From the NCBI RefSeq assembly GCF_001649575.2, contig NC_051433.1, forward strand, positions 16,446,087 through 16,510,086: DNA of 64,000 nucleotides, in the 5' to 3' direction. The stretch is from Kryptolebias marmoratus (taxonomy: Eukaryota; Chordata; Actinopteri; Cyprinodontiformes; Rivulidae). The notes beneath the pieces were generated by a model that was not told the DNA's origin, searched no databases, and saw only the letters and a program-made list of their open reading frames with translations. Of this stretch, positions 1-10,275 are shown in pieces (position 1 is the first letter of the stretch; each line of letters opens with the position of its first letter). The position numbers were made by a program, and so were the translations under genes.

Positions 1-146
1 ATTATTTAAATTACAATAACTGAGTATTTGTGACATTGTATGATAAAGTACATGCACTATTGGGCTCATCTTACCCACTAAAAAAATTTATTTCGTTAGT
101 CCTCAGCATTGTTTATATAGCCCTGCGCCTCTAAGTATACTGTAGC

Positions 147-195
147 AAGATGGCGCCGCTTTCGCCGCATCTCGGCCCGAGCCTTTAAAGCGGCG
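147..195 (+). promoter_or_regulatory. CG-rich patch with YY1-like AAGATGGCG motif
   Basis: A short island of CpG dinucleotides in otherwise AT-rich DNA contains AAGATGGCGCCGC, matching the YY1 consensus often found just downstream of housekeeping promoters. No associated exon is visible, so this may be a promoter remnant or a repeat fragment. Confidence 0.2.
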
Positions 196-329
196 TGTCA
201 TGTCTATTTATATAAGTCATTGAAAACAACGTTCTAGCTCCAACAAATCTGATTTTTTCACTATTCCTGAATGGTGTCTACAACCCCACCTGTTTAGAAT
301 TACTTTTGAATCATGATAAATGGATGTGT

Positions 330-456
330 ACTGGTATGTTGTTGTTTTTCTATGTTATTTTTATGACTTTTTAATTTTGTGTTTTTATGATGTAAAGCAC
401 TTTGACATGCCTTGTGCTGAAATGTGCTACACAAATGAACTTTACTTTTCTTCTTT
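330..456 (+). repeat. L2/CR1-like LINE or SINE 3' tail
   Basis: The text around TGTAAAGCACTTTGACATGCC and AAATGTGCTACACAAATGAAC matches the 3' tail shared by fish L2-type LINEs and their SINEs (a TAAAGCACTTTG core followed by a TGCTATATAAATAAA-like end). Only the tail is present, as usual for 5'-truncated copies. Two other copies of this tail type lie near 8.27 kb (minus) and 61.9 kb (plus). Confidence 0.6.
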
Positions 457-1491
457 TAATGCGTTAAATCATTCTCCCCCCCAAAAAAGGGCCACATGGG
501 AAATTTGGAAAGTTATAAGGCTCACACCAAGCTGGAAGAATGACTTTTATTAGACAATGAAAGTGGACAAAACAAATCTGATCCAGTCACACTTTTGTAT
601 TCATTATCAAAGCAAATAAAGAACATTTGCAAAAAACAGCTGTGAGACAACGAACTTGTTCCTGCAGTATTTTAATCGCCAGCGCTAGAGGACGTTTTAT
701 GCAAAGTGCACTTGGTATTTCTGTACAGGTTTTCTCACATTCGGCTGCTCGGAGCTTAATTCTCCTTTCTGAGGTCACAAACAAAGAACTGAGACCACCA
801 AGTGTTTATCTGGTGTGGGTGTCACATCAAAGAGTCAGAATTTTCCACATGCGCTGGTTGGTCTTAGCGTACAGTGTGGGTCAGTGTCACAAGAACATGT
901 TTTTTTGTCTTGCCACATCTGATTGCACCATATATGAAGGCCGCTGACATTCTGAAAGCGTCATTACATCTAAACAGTAATATTTCATTTGGAGAATTTT
1001 GTCGTTTTAAGTGGAAACATTGTATATCCAGTTGCTCCAAATGTCTCAAATCTAATACTTTTTGTACCTCCATGTAACACGACTGTACTTTGGCTTTCCC
1101 CTGGTTGAACGCGTAAGCATTTTAATTTCTGCAAATCCTAAAAGTAGCTCTGAAGCCACTAACGTGTTAGTGTTTCTGTCCACCTTACCTTTAGCAGACT
1201 CTCATGGTAAAACGTGCCTTACCATGTTCCCACATATTGTCTGACCTGACTGTCAGACTCACTTGGTGCTTCCTTGATGTTTTTCTAGTCTAAAAAAAGG
1301 TTGTGGCTTTCTGCAAAAGCACACATCCTGTATCAGCCCTTTGAGTAAAAAAAAGGAAACACAGACACTCCTCTTCAGTAGCATCACACTGTGTGAGCAG
1401 AAACGTACTCTCAGCTCTGCAGTCAAATGATACGGTTAATATAAGAGTTACTCTTTTTGTTTTTATTGTTTTATTGTGCACGTTTGAAGCC

Positions 1492-4400
1492 ATGAGCTGC
1501 AATGGGACCGAACTAAATGGTAAGTTTTTAAGGAAAAACACAACACAAAGTTATTTGAATGTTTTCAGCTGGAGAACGCCGAGGGAATGGGAGAGTTAAA
1601 AGACCAAATGGTGATTTTGTACTTATTTATTTTTTGATTGTATTATTATTATTATTCTTTTTTAAAATTATAGGCTAAAACAAAGATATACAGCATTGTG
1701 TAAAGAGCAATATGTTGTGCAATCAACTTTACGCTACGTGCTTTAAAAAGCATACCTAAGATGCAAGAGCAAAAGCTGCAGGTTGAAGGTTTTCTGCCCC
1801 GAGATTAAGATTATAAATAAAAGGGTTAAATTTGAGCCTGCTGCTGGTGGAGATCCTTCTTGATTCCTGAAGTCCAATTGTTTTTGATTTAACGTCGTTG
1901 ACAATTTGCTTTAGAAATATAAAATGACAGCAAATGACTTAACGTTTTATTATTTCCTTACATTTAGTTCCTCACATTAGCCAACCCTCAATTCACAAGA
2001 AACTTAACTCACCAATTGTTTTGAAATATGCAAAACATTTAGCTAAAAAAAAAGGTTCAGGTAGCTGCCACAGTTCTGTAGAACAGCAACCACAAGATTA
2101 GTCTTTTTTCTTTAATAAAACTGAATTGAACCGGTGGTTTTTATGTGAGGAGGAGCTCTGTCTCAACTCTGACATATTTCAGTTTGGTTTAGTTTGCTGA
2201 CAACCTTTGAAGATTTACCACAAAATGCTGATGAGGAAAAAGAATTCAAACATGTAGTTAATGAAAGTTTGTGACAGAAAACTGGTGTTTTTTTAAATAT
2301 TTGACATCTTTTATTAAACAAGGAAAGGTATAAATTCAGCTGAATACTCTGTGTCTACATAGACAAGCTAAAAAAAGAGATATAATGGATCTGTATGTAT
2401 GTATAAATATATAAGAGTGATGTTTTTGTTCATGCGTGTTTGTTGTGAGTCATATATGTCGGTCAAGACGATCCTGATCACTCCAGTGACTTTTACTGCA
2501 CAGGTCTTGTTTATAATAAATGACCAGCGCTTACTTTTAGGATTTGCTTTAAGCACTTTAGCAACCATCGAAACACTGCGGTGAGTTTAAATTGGACATT
2601 TAATAGTTCATGAGTGCCAAACTAAAGAAAGGTGTTGAATTCTCCTTAAATCCTGACAGATTTATTTAAATTTGTGACATTAAATACAGCTTTAGACGTG
2701 GGCTGTAATGTGAAGTGATTTTAGGCCCTATGTTGACACTTGACTGTAAAAGCGGTCGCTCCGTCGTTTGATGAAAACCTGAATCCTCGGACTCACAAAA
2801 CATAAAGCACCCAGCAGAGAAAGGCAAGCAAGTCTTATTTTATTGAAAAAAAAGAGAAATATTTACTTAACCTTTTTAAATTTTAAACTTTGACAACAGA
2901 GTAAATGGCTACTGGGGAGCATTTTTGTTGTGTTTTTATGTATATGTAACTTGCAGGGCTGCTGAATTAAGAGAACAAGCATGCGCAGGATGTCGTGATG
3001 TTAAATGCCTAAATTTTTACACAATCATTTCCTTTTTTACCCTCCACACAGCGTACACGTAAACAAAACAAACAAGCAAACTAAACCAAAACCAACTTGT
3101 TGATAAGTTCTCCTTTCATGGACACTTTTGGCCAGGAAAACCTACAATTTTTTACGTGTTGCTGGAATTCTTGGAATATAATTCGTCATCATCTAGAGCA
3201 CTTCTTTCAGTGTGACACTGAAAACAGCTATCAGAACATCTTCAGCTTCTTGCAAACACTTGAATGCCCTCAAAACCTGCAAGCTAAACACCATGAGTCA
3301 CATTTAATTGCTCCTAATAGATGATGCAATCCAAAAATCAGCTCCAGTCTGTTTTTCCAAAGTGGACATCTTTCGTGTAATGTAGTTTTGTCACACAAGT
3401 GCCGGGTTAATACCTGCTTAATGCAGTTTTAGCGATTCTTCAGCTAAGTTTACGTGTGATAAACAGGCGTTTTGAGGAAGGAAGTGCTTTGCTGAGTTTG
3501 TATCCCTGCAACATGAAGCTGCTGTACACAGCTTACACATCCATGCTTGCAAAGGTCTCGGTGAAACCACATCTTCTTCTGAGCAGGCCCGTGATGTCAT
3601 CCATGTGTGTAAGGATGCAGACTGTATGTATGTGGTTTTAGCTCAGTTCATCCCTTTATGAGCTTTTTATTGACCTGTCTGCTGATTTGAACCTGACATA
3701 GGGGTTATAAGGGCCCAGCTATTGGAAATATGCTCTATTCCTCAAAAAGCCAGACCTTTTAGAGTTGTTGTTTCTTTTTAAATAGAGTTGTTGTTTCTTT
3801 TTAAAAAACAAATCGCCTAATCGACGCCCTATATCTGTTTGTGTTTTTATCTCCTAACGCTTCCTCTCTGAAAGTCCTGGTTTCTAAAGCTGGTTATAGG
3901 TTGACCCGTGATGGCTGCTGGTGGTAAAGCCGTGCTGAGACATGTCGACTCACTGCGCAGATCATGTTCTGATTTCAGCTCTGATAGGTCAAGTCCATCA
4001 AAGCCGCAAAGTGTCGATGCTCATAAACAGATGTAAAAATAAGTGCACAGGCAGGTGAAAATGGCAAAAGTTGCAGGATAGAGCGGATGGAGGGATGGTT
4101 GATGTCATGTTAGTCAGTTGGTTTTTTGTCCACTTCAGCTAAAAATTGCCAGATTGTGTCAGTACTTCAGCTTTGATGGTAAAATGATAATGTTTTTGCA
4201 CTTGTCTGTGTTTGTGGGTTTGTACCGTTACCTAAACATCTCATGATTCACTGCGCAAACAATAAGAAAAGTTAAGAAAAAAAAAAAAAACTCATTGAGC
4301 TGGCATCCACAACTGACTCACTTTTGGAGTCAGCCCCATTCAAGATGGCCGCCCCAACAAAGCCACATGAGCCAAACGCAAAAAAAGCAGCTTTAAGCCA

Positions 4401-5740
4401 GTTTTTTTTACATATGTTGAGCTAAAATCTGGTGCGGTAGTAGCTGAGACTGATCCCTAACTTATATTCTGAGCACCAACTGATTGTGCAAGATGTGGTG
4501 TTTAAAACTTTGGCTTGAACTATTGTTAGTAAAATATCTCCTGAACCATCGAACCAATCATTAGATGTACGTCTGACTGTTGGAGTTAATCCAATTAAAG
4601 ATGGCCGCCCCAGCCAATGGATTACAAAACTTGCTCTAATTCAGTCAGTTTCACAGAGATGGTGCTACAATGTGGTTGTACCTGAGCTTCACACACAACA
4701 CATACTCCATTAATAATAAATATAATAATAATAATAACAATAAGGTTTTCTTTTCTTTGTTTTTCCAGACTTTAAGTTTGAATGTTTTCCAGAATTAGCA
4801 AAAAGGATCTTCTTTGCTCTCTGCTCGTTGCTGATCCTCTCTCTGCTGTTGAACGTCCTCTGCTGCGTGTTGAAATCTTGCTCAGGTAAATTACACGCTG
4901 CTCTTCCACACGTCTGTCTACAGAAAGCTGGCTGTTGTTGTTGTTCTTTTATTCTTGTCGCCAGCGATTAACGTATTGTTTTGATGCCGTGACAGGGAAA
5001 AAGAAATGTCAGCTGAGGAAAAAACGAAGGTATGTGGCCCACATTCGAAGGAGATTTGACCTTTGGAGCGGACAGAAGTTAACTTTCAGGGTTCCTGTCT
5101 CTTTTTGTGTCACATTTAAGGCTGAGTTCACGGCAGATGGAGGAGAATCCGATTTATGGAAATCTAAACTACACAACTGAAAGTGAGTGCTGTGTGTGTG
5201 TGTGTGTGTTAGCAGAAACATTTGTATCACAGTGTAACGTTGTTGTCCACAGGTGAGGCTTTGTACACAGAAGCCGCTCCTCTTCACCCATCAGTCAGCT
5301 CTTCATCTTTGAGGAATCCCCAGAGAGTCACTCCAGACTCCCAGGTAGAGTCTTCTCACGGTCATATCTCAGACAGAAACGGTGGCAGTGCAGAGAAATG
5401 GGATGTTTGCCACAGGTTCAGATTCGTGTCCCGTATCCTGTCTCTGTCTGCACGAGGCAACGCTTCTCTGTTTCTGTTTCAGACCAAAAGTCAGGACTGC
5501 TACGCCAACCTGACCCTGAAGGCTCCCAGGCCCCAGTCGGGTCGCAGCTCTCCACAGATCCACTCGGAGGCGAGCCTGTCAGAGAGGCCAGCAGAGTGTG
5601 AGGGAGGAGGAGGAGGAGGAGGAGGAGGGAACATAGATGCTGTCTCCGCCGTGTCTGATCTGTACGCTTCTGTACAAACTCAGAAGAGCAAAACCATCGA
5701 GTCCATCGACAGCGCAGAGGAGTACGCCAACCACCTCTGA
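1492..5740 (+). CDS. sit1: SIT1-type signalling threshold-regulating transmembrane adaptor, six coding exons
   Basis: Coding exons: 1492-1519, 4769-4885, 4996-5029, 5127-5182, 5253-5344, 5483-5740. Every junction keeps frame with GT-AG borders, giving 194 codons plus TGA; human SIT1 is about 196 aa. The protein starts MSCNGTELN (an N-glycosylation sequon in a tiny extracellular end). It then has one membrane helix in exon 2 (IFFALCSLLILSLLLNVLCC), a basic stop-transfer stretch (GKKKCQLRKKR) and a cytoplasmic tail with five tyrosine motifs in order: IYGNL, LYTEA, CYANL, LYASV, EYANH. The order and the YASV..YAN ending match SIT1, a disulfide-linked lymphocyte adaptor that recruits Grb2 and SHP2 and tunes antigen-receptor signalling. 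The third motif is YxN rather than the mammalian ITIM. Exon 6 carries a glycine run from a GGA repeat. The 5' border of exon 4 is the weakest call: it rests on phase (acceptor GCTGAG), while a stronger-looking CAG at 5136 would break the frame. Confidence 0.82.
4300..4705 (+). repeat. Two adjacent partial copies of the AAGATGGC dispersed repeat
   Basis: The landmark TTCAAGATGGCCGCCCC (about 4340) with TGAGCTAAAATCTGG and TTCTGAGCACCAAC is followed by a second set: AAAATATCTCCTGAACCATCG, AAAGATGGCCGCCCC (about 4598) and CACATACTCC. They are head-to-tail in sit1 intron 1. Confidence 0.6.
5601..5630 (+). repeat. GGA trinucleotide repeat inside sit1 exon 6
   Basis: A run of GGA codons gives an uninterrupted glycine tract after ERPAECE in the cytoplasmic tail. 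It lies between the CYANL and LYASV motifs, so changes in repeat number would alter spacing but not frame. Mammalian SIT1 has no such tract in my recollection of the family. Confidence 0.85.
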
Positions 5741-5903
5741 GAGGAGAACCTGTTCAGGCCCTGATCTGTCGCCACAAGGTGGCGCTGTTTGTTTGCCATC
5801 ACGAGTAACAACCTGCTGGTGTAAAGCAGTGAGTGTGCAGACTTTATGAAGTGAACAGGCATTTAGTTGGAAAAACAACGCTTCTTTTTGTTATATTGCT
5901 TCA

Positions 5904-5909
5904 ATTAAA
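5904..5909 (+). terminator. Candidate sit1 poly(A) signal (ATTAAA)
   Basis: ATTAAA lies about 165 bases after the sit1 stop codon and is followed by T-rich sequence. This would give a short 3' UTR. It is the first plausible signal downstream. Confidence 0.5.
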
Positions 5910-6564
5910 GCCTCTGTATAAGACAATTTCCTAATTATTTGTATGCATTATGTTAATTATTGGCTCAATATTAAATTACTGAGAAAATTAAACTGTCTGG
6001 ATTTTATTTAAAGCAGGAATTATTAAAGGTTGTTTTAGAAACGTTAAAATTTTAAAACTACAATCATCAGCAGCAATAACTGCATTTATTTTACTAATAA
6101 AATGTTTTTTAGTATATATATATGCTGTGTTATCTCCTTTTTCCTAACAGATTTTGGGTTTTTCCACATGAAACGGCCCTCTAAGATTTAATAAAAACTA
6201 GTTTTGGTGAAAAAAAAACCCTTTTGAACAAAAATAATGATCTCTCTTGGTGCAGGAGCTGAAGATCTAAAGTTAGAAAAATGTTTGGAAAAAAGATTTC
6301 CTCATCTGGTTCTTATAACCTGTTCATGATCATTTGTTGGATTTTTCATTCTAAAATCAATGTTTTTTCATGCATTGGTTATATTTCAGATTTATGCGCT
6401 CATTTGCCACAAATAAGTGTTTGTGCTCGTCTGAAGATAGAATCTTAGTTCCTCTGTGAAAAGTATTTATTTCTGTCTACAAACTGCACAGATGAGGCAG
6501 AAGGACTGTATAATCAGAGCCACTTCCTCTCTCTGTCTGATAAAAACAGATTTCAGCTCTTTGA

Positions 6565-6660
6565 AGCAGGGCTCTGTGGAAAAGTTATGAAGAATTAATA
6601 TATAATCTGTTGTAGATAGCTCTTTGAGTTGACAAATACACTCACTTTGTTTTTGGTTTT
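6565..6660 (+). mobile_element. End fragment of a long-TIR MITE family
   Basis: The text GGCTCTGTGGAAAAGTTATG followed by an ATTAATAT stretch and GTTGTAGATAGCTCTTTGAG resembles the left inverted repeat of the fuller copy at 30965-31220 and the right end of the copy near 34.9 kb. Only one arm is clear here, so it is a partial, diverged copy. Confidence 0.5.
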
Positions 6661-6959
6661 TAAGAGCCAGAGCAAATCTGTTTGTAGATGATAAATGAAG
6701 CAGTGATTTTGTCCAAACAGAGCTGAAGAATCATGTTTTTTCTTCTGCAGGGAAACATGTTGAGCACAGAAGTATACTTTAGTTGACCTGAAGCCACTAA
6801 GAAGTTTATTGTTTAAGCTGATTTTAGTTTGTTAAATTAGACAACTTTTTTTGGAAGTGGCAGGATAATTCAGGCGGAAAGAATGCAGCGTGAATGATGA
6901 CAGCTGAAATATGGAGAAAAAGCTGAAACCGAGTTGTTAAAAAAAAAAAGAAGCAGAAC

Positions 6960-7330
6960 ATTAGTTAGAAGCTAAAAGAATCAAAACACTGGCTAAAGCA
7001 GGGGTCTCCAATCCTGGTCCTGGAGGGCCACTATCCAGCATGTTTCACTTGTTTCTCTGCTCCAACACACCTGAGTTGAAACACTGTGTCATTAACAGGC
7101 TTCTGCAGAACATGAAGAGGTGATTTAACCTCTGAATCAGGTGTGTTGGAGCAGAGAAACAAGGAAAACATGCAGGATAGTGGCCCTCAAGGACCAGGGT
7201 TGGAGAGCCCTAAGCTAACGGGTAAAAGATGCAAAATGCTAGCTAAAAGCTAAAAATAGAAAAAAAGCTAAAAGTTAAATACAGCAAAAGGCTAGCTGAA
7301 AAGAGTAAAATTGTAGCTAAAAGCTATAAG
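6960..7330 (+). repeat. Degenerate GCTAAAAG-type tandem array
   Basis: AGCTAAAAG and close variants recur many times on both sides of the hAT-like MITE. A reverse-complement version of the same word set (TTTTAGCT, TGCTAA) occurs at about 27680-27830. The units are irregular, so this looks like an old minisatellite rather than a functional element. Confidence 0.45.
7001..7214. mobile_element. hAT-like palindromic MITE
   Basis: The left end CAGGGGTCTCCAATCCTGGT and the right end (read in reverse complement, TAGGGCTCTCCAACCCTGGT) are near-perfect inverted repeats. They extend about 38 bp to GGGCCACTATCC on both sides. The CAGGG terminus and imperfect 8-bp flanks (GGCTAAAG and AGCTAACG, 6 of 8 matching) fit a hAT-type non-autonomous element. 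It has no coding capacity. Confidence 0.75.
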
Positions 7331-8244
7331 TAGGAAACCTGACACTGAATGTTTTTAACTCTTTTAATACGGTCGTGTATAAGTTTAGTAAGTTCAGTAT
7401 TTTCCTTGATGACCTGATTCTTAGAGTCACTTTCTGAAAGTTGGGCTCCCTCGTTTAAAACTTGCTCACTGTGATAAACTTGAACCGATGTGCAGCATTT
7501 CCTACTTTCCACCCCGTTCTTCCACAGAAACAAAACAAGCCAACAGATTTTTCAGAGGAAAAGAACGTTCAGGTACTCGTCCTGGGCTCACTGATGTCTG
7601 ATCTGTGGAAAAGTGCTGACTCTCAGCAGGCGGTGCAATAAACGCCTGCTCCCACCTTTAGCTCTAATCTTTAGTTCAGTCAGTTCTCCCTATCCATATG
7701 TTTAAACCTAACTAATGATGATGTTTTGATCCAATCTGAGCAGCTTTAAGATTTTAACTTCCTTTTAAAATCTGTAACCCATTAAAATAGCAATTTTTGG
7801 ACATATAAATACCAGTTTTTCTGTTCTCGCGTCTATAAAACCTTTTTAGCTGTGACATTTAGACTTCTTGAAAGATCATTGCTGACTGTACACTATATTT
7901 ATCACATAACCTTATTTATTGTGGCAGCGGTAACAATAAAGAAGGCAATAACCAGTGTGGAAGATAAGGTACTTTTATAGTTATTAATGCTGTAAAACGG
8001 TCTTTAAACAGAGCAGAATAACACCGATGAGGGGAACAATGGTTATCTTCCTGACATCAGTTTGACTATATTTATAAAAATTTATGAACTGAATAATTCC
8101 TCTTGGTTTCTGCATGAGTAAAATTAACAATACAATACAATACAATTAACAAACACCAGCTCCTCTACAACCCTGAAGAAAACAAATAGATAATTTAAAC
8201 TACACGTTGAGATCGAGCTCTCGATATGACACTTATCATCAATG

Positions 8245-8320
8245 TCAGTGTTGATGTCAATTTATTTATATAGCACATAAGAAACAACAGATGTTGACCA
8301 AAGTGCTGCACAATTCAATG
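8245..8320 (-). repeat. L2/CR1-like LINE 3' tail, minus strand
   Basis: GATGTCAATTTATTTATATAGCAC followed by CAACAGATGTTGACCAAAGTGCTGCACAA is the reverse complement of the common fish L2-type tail (GCACTTTGGTCAAC ... GTGCTATATAAATAAATTGACATC). Only the 3' tail survives. Confidence 0.7.
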
Positions 8321-9901
8321 AAATAAAACAAGACAATAAGAACAAGAAAAAGTATATTTAAAAGTAAAGTTAAAGAAAAAAAAGCTTCATAACTATCATA
8401 AATTCAATAAAAGAAAACTCAAACTCTGTTCAAATCAAACTCCAAAGAATAAAAATGAGTTTTAAGCAAATATTTAAATCAAATTGTCAAAAAAACTCAT
8501 CTGCAAGTTGTTTTTTTTTAATCAGCGGTATAAGAAGACATCAGTCATGAATATTTCTACCAGAAGAAAACAAAGTGATTCTGTGAATATTTTACATTAA
8601 CAGCGTTATAAAAGCTACAAACTTCACATGAACTTCATCTTTGGTACAGCAGGTTGAGTTTGTGGACTTTGTTAAGCTGAAGTAAAGCTGCTGTATTACT
8701 GAGAAATCAAACTCAAATATCAACTGTACTTTTAGATCAACAACAATAAATGGACTTTTTTACTATTATGAGAATTATTTCTGATGAATTGACATAAAGT
8801 TATTTTTTCTTACAGTTCAGTCATTTTATCAAAGAGTCAGAATCAAATATAAAAATAAAGTCCCCAACTAAATGTGTTACTGAACCCTAAAAAGATAATG
8901 ACAAAAAAAAAAACAAGAGAGATATAATCCAGTCCACACATTGCTGCTTTTATTTGTGATAAATTCAAAGAAATTCCTTAAAAATGTTTAAATGTTCCCC
9001 ATCTGAGACCTGAAATCACTTCTTCAAAACAAGTTTGTTGAAACTGCGACAAAATCCGTTCAAAATGTTTTTACTGAACTAAAGAGTTCACAGAAATGAT
9101 GTAGGAACATCTTGAGTGAACGATTTGCAGTATTGCAGTAAGAAGATTAAATTAACCTGACTTTGAAACAAGAAGATAATGAACAGCAAAGCGTCGTCTG
9201 TCCGTGAGTTTGATTAACATTTGTAACAAACAGCACTTTGATTTTCTGTATTCGACACGATTAGATAAGAGTCTCTGTTGGTCCCATCAGTTAATAAAAG
9301 ACACTAATCTCAACCCTTGTAACTACAGGACACAGTGTCTCGGCAGCAAACGAGACAAATCCATTTATTAGCCTTTGCTCATAGCCCCGGACGATAAACT
9401 GATTTTACTGACTCCACGTTTTGTTTATTTGAACAAGGTTAATATCTAACACCAGGCTTTATAAAAGCAGTTAAACAAGGTTCGACAGATAAAATGCAGT
9501 AAATAGCTGATTTTGATCACACTGTAAAGCTGCAATAAACATTCTGGAGTGACTGAAGAGTCGTGTTTATTAAATAAGTGACATAAATTTACAGCTGTGG
9601 GCTTTTATTATTTTATATCAGATCATTCATGTTAGATGGCTGTTATTGTGCTTTTATAAACCTATATTCTGATATTTATGCAGGAAGTGCTACAGCTGGC
9701 TGCAGCTGCTGATGTTTGCTCTTGCAAACAATCATTCAAGTCTATGTAAATAATAAAATATACTACTATGGAGGTAAATTAAAACTCTATTAAACCATGA
9801 GTGAGGAGAGTAAAAACCCTCTCTTTTTTCTCCTTTGTGTTTGGTTTTGAGGAATAATAATTAGGGAAGACAGATAAGGAGCAAGCGGTGAATATTTTGA
9901 G

Positions 9902-9907
9902 TTTATT
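9902..9907 (-). terminator. Candidate poly(A) signal for the Rh-channel gene
   Basis: TTTATT on the plus strand reads AATAAA on the minus strand, about 370 bases downstream of the stop codon of the Rh gene. Other A/T-rich hexamers exist nearby, so this is one candidate. Confidence 0.35.
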
Positions 9908-10275
9908 GTTAGGAAATCTTAAAGAAACACAATACAAAAAGTCAGCACCAAGAAACCCAACATAAAGAGGTGTCCTGGCCACAGGCGTGTTTGCAGCAGC
10001 TCTCTGGCCTAAAACCCAGAACAGGTGTAAAGCAAAAACATATCGGAACGTAAGACTAAACTAAACCAGAGCTAAAGCTCACAGAAAATAACACTCTACT
10101 GACTTTGGGTTGCAGAATAAACAGCATTTGATTAAGAAACCAAACAAATTTCATTGTTTAAAACTGGAATCGTGTTCACTCTGATCTCTGCAACAAGGCA
10201 AAGATTACATGTTCAAACAATAATTTAACAGTGTAAAAAAAAGGATATTCACATTAAACTGACTGGCTCAAAATG

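Larger units (their letters stand above)
1..1491. other. Left-edge intergenic DNA
   Basis: No coding exon can be supported here. The stretch holds a short CG-rich patch near 147-195 with a YY1-like AAGATGGCG core, an L2-like retroposon tail (about 330-455), and AT-rich DNA leading into the first sit1 coding exon. Short reading frames here have no splice signals, domains or codon pattern that would make them genes. The patch at 147-195 could be a decayed promoter or part of a repeat. Confidence 0.5.
5910..9901. other. Intergenic DNA between sit1 and the Rh-channel gene
   Basis: AT-rich sequence without supportable genes. It contains a MITE half (6565-6660), a hAT-like palindromic MITE (7001-7214) set in a GCTAAA-rich degenerate array, AATAC pentamers near 8130 and a minus-strand L2-like tail (8245-8320). 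Open frames up to about 70 codons look random. Confidence 0.6.

Noticed and set aside
5137..5182. Independent start codon at 5137 (MEENPIYGN)
   Set aside because: A start there would lack the membrane helix; the phase-consistent acceptor at 5126 joins it to upstream exons instead.
5222..5740. Single 172-codon reading frame as a stand-alone gene
   Set aside because: It is two sit1 exons joined through an in-frame intron; the spliced model matches the SIT1 length and motif order.
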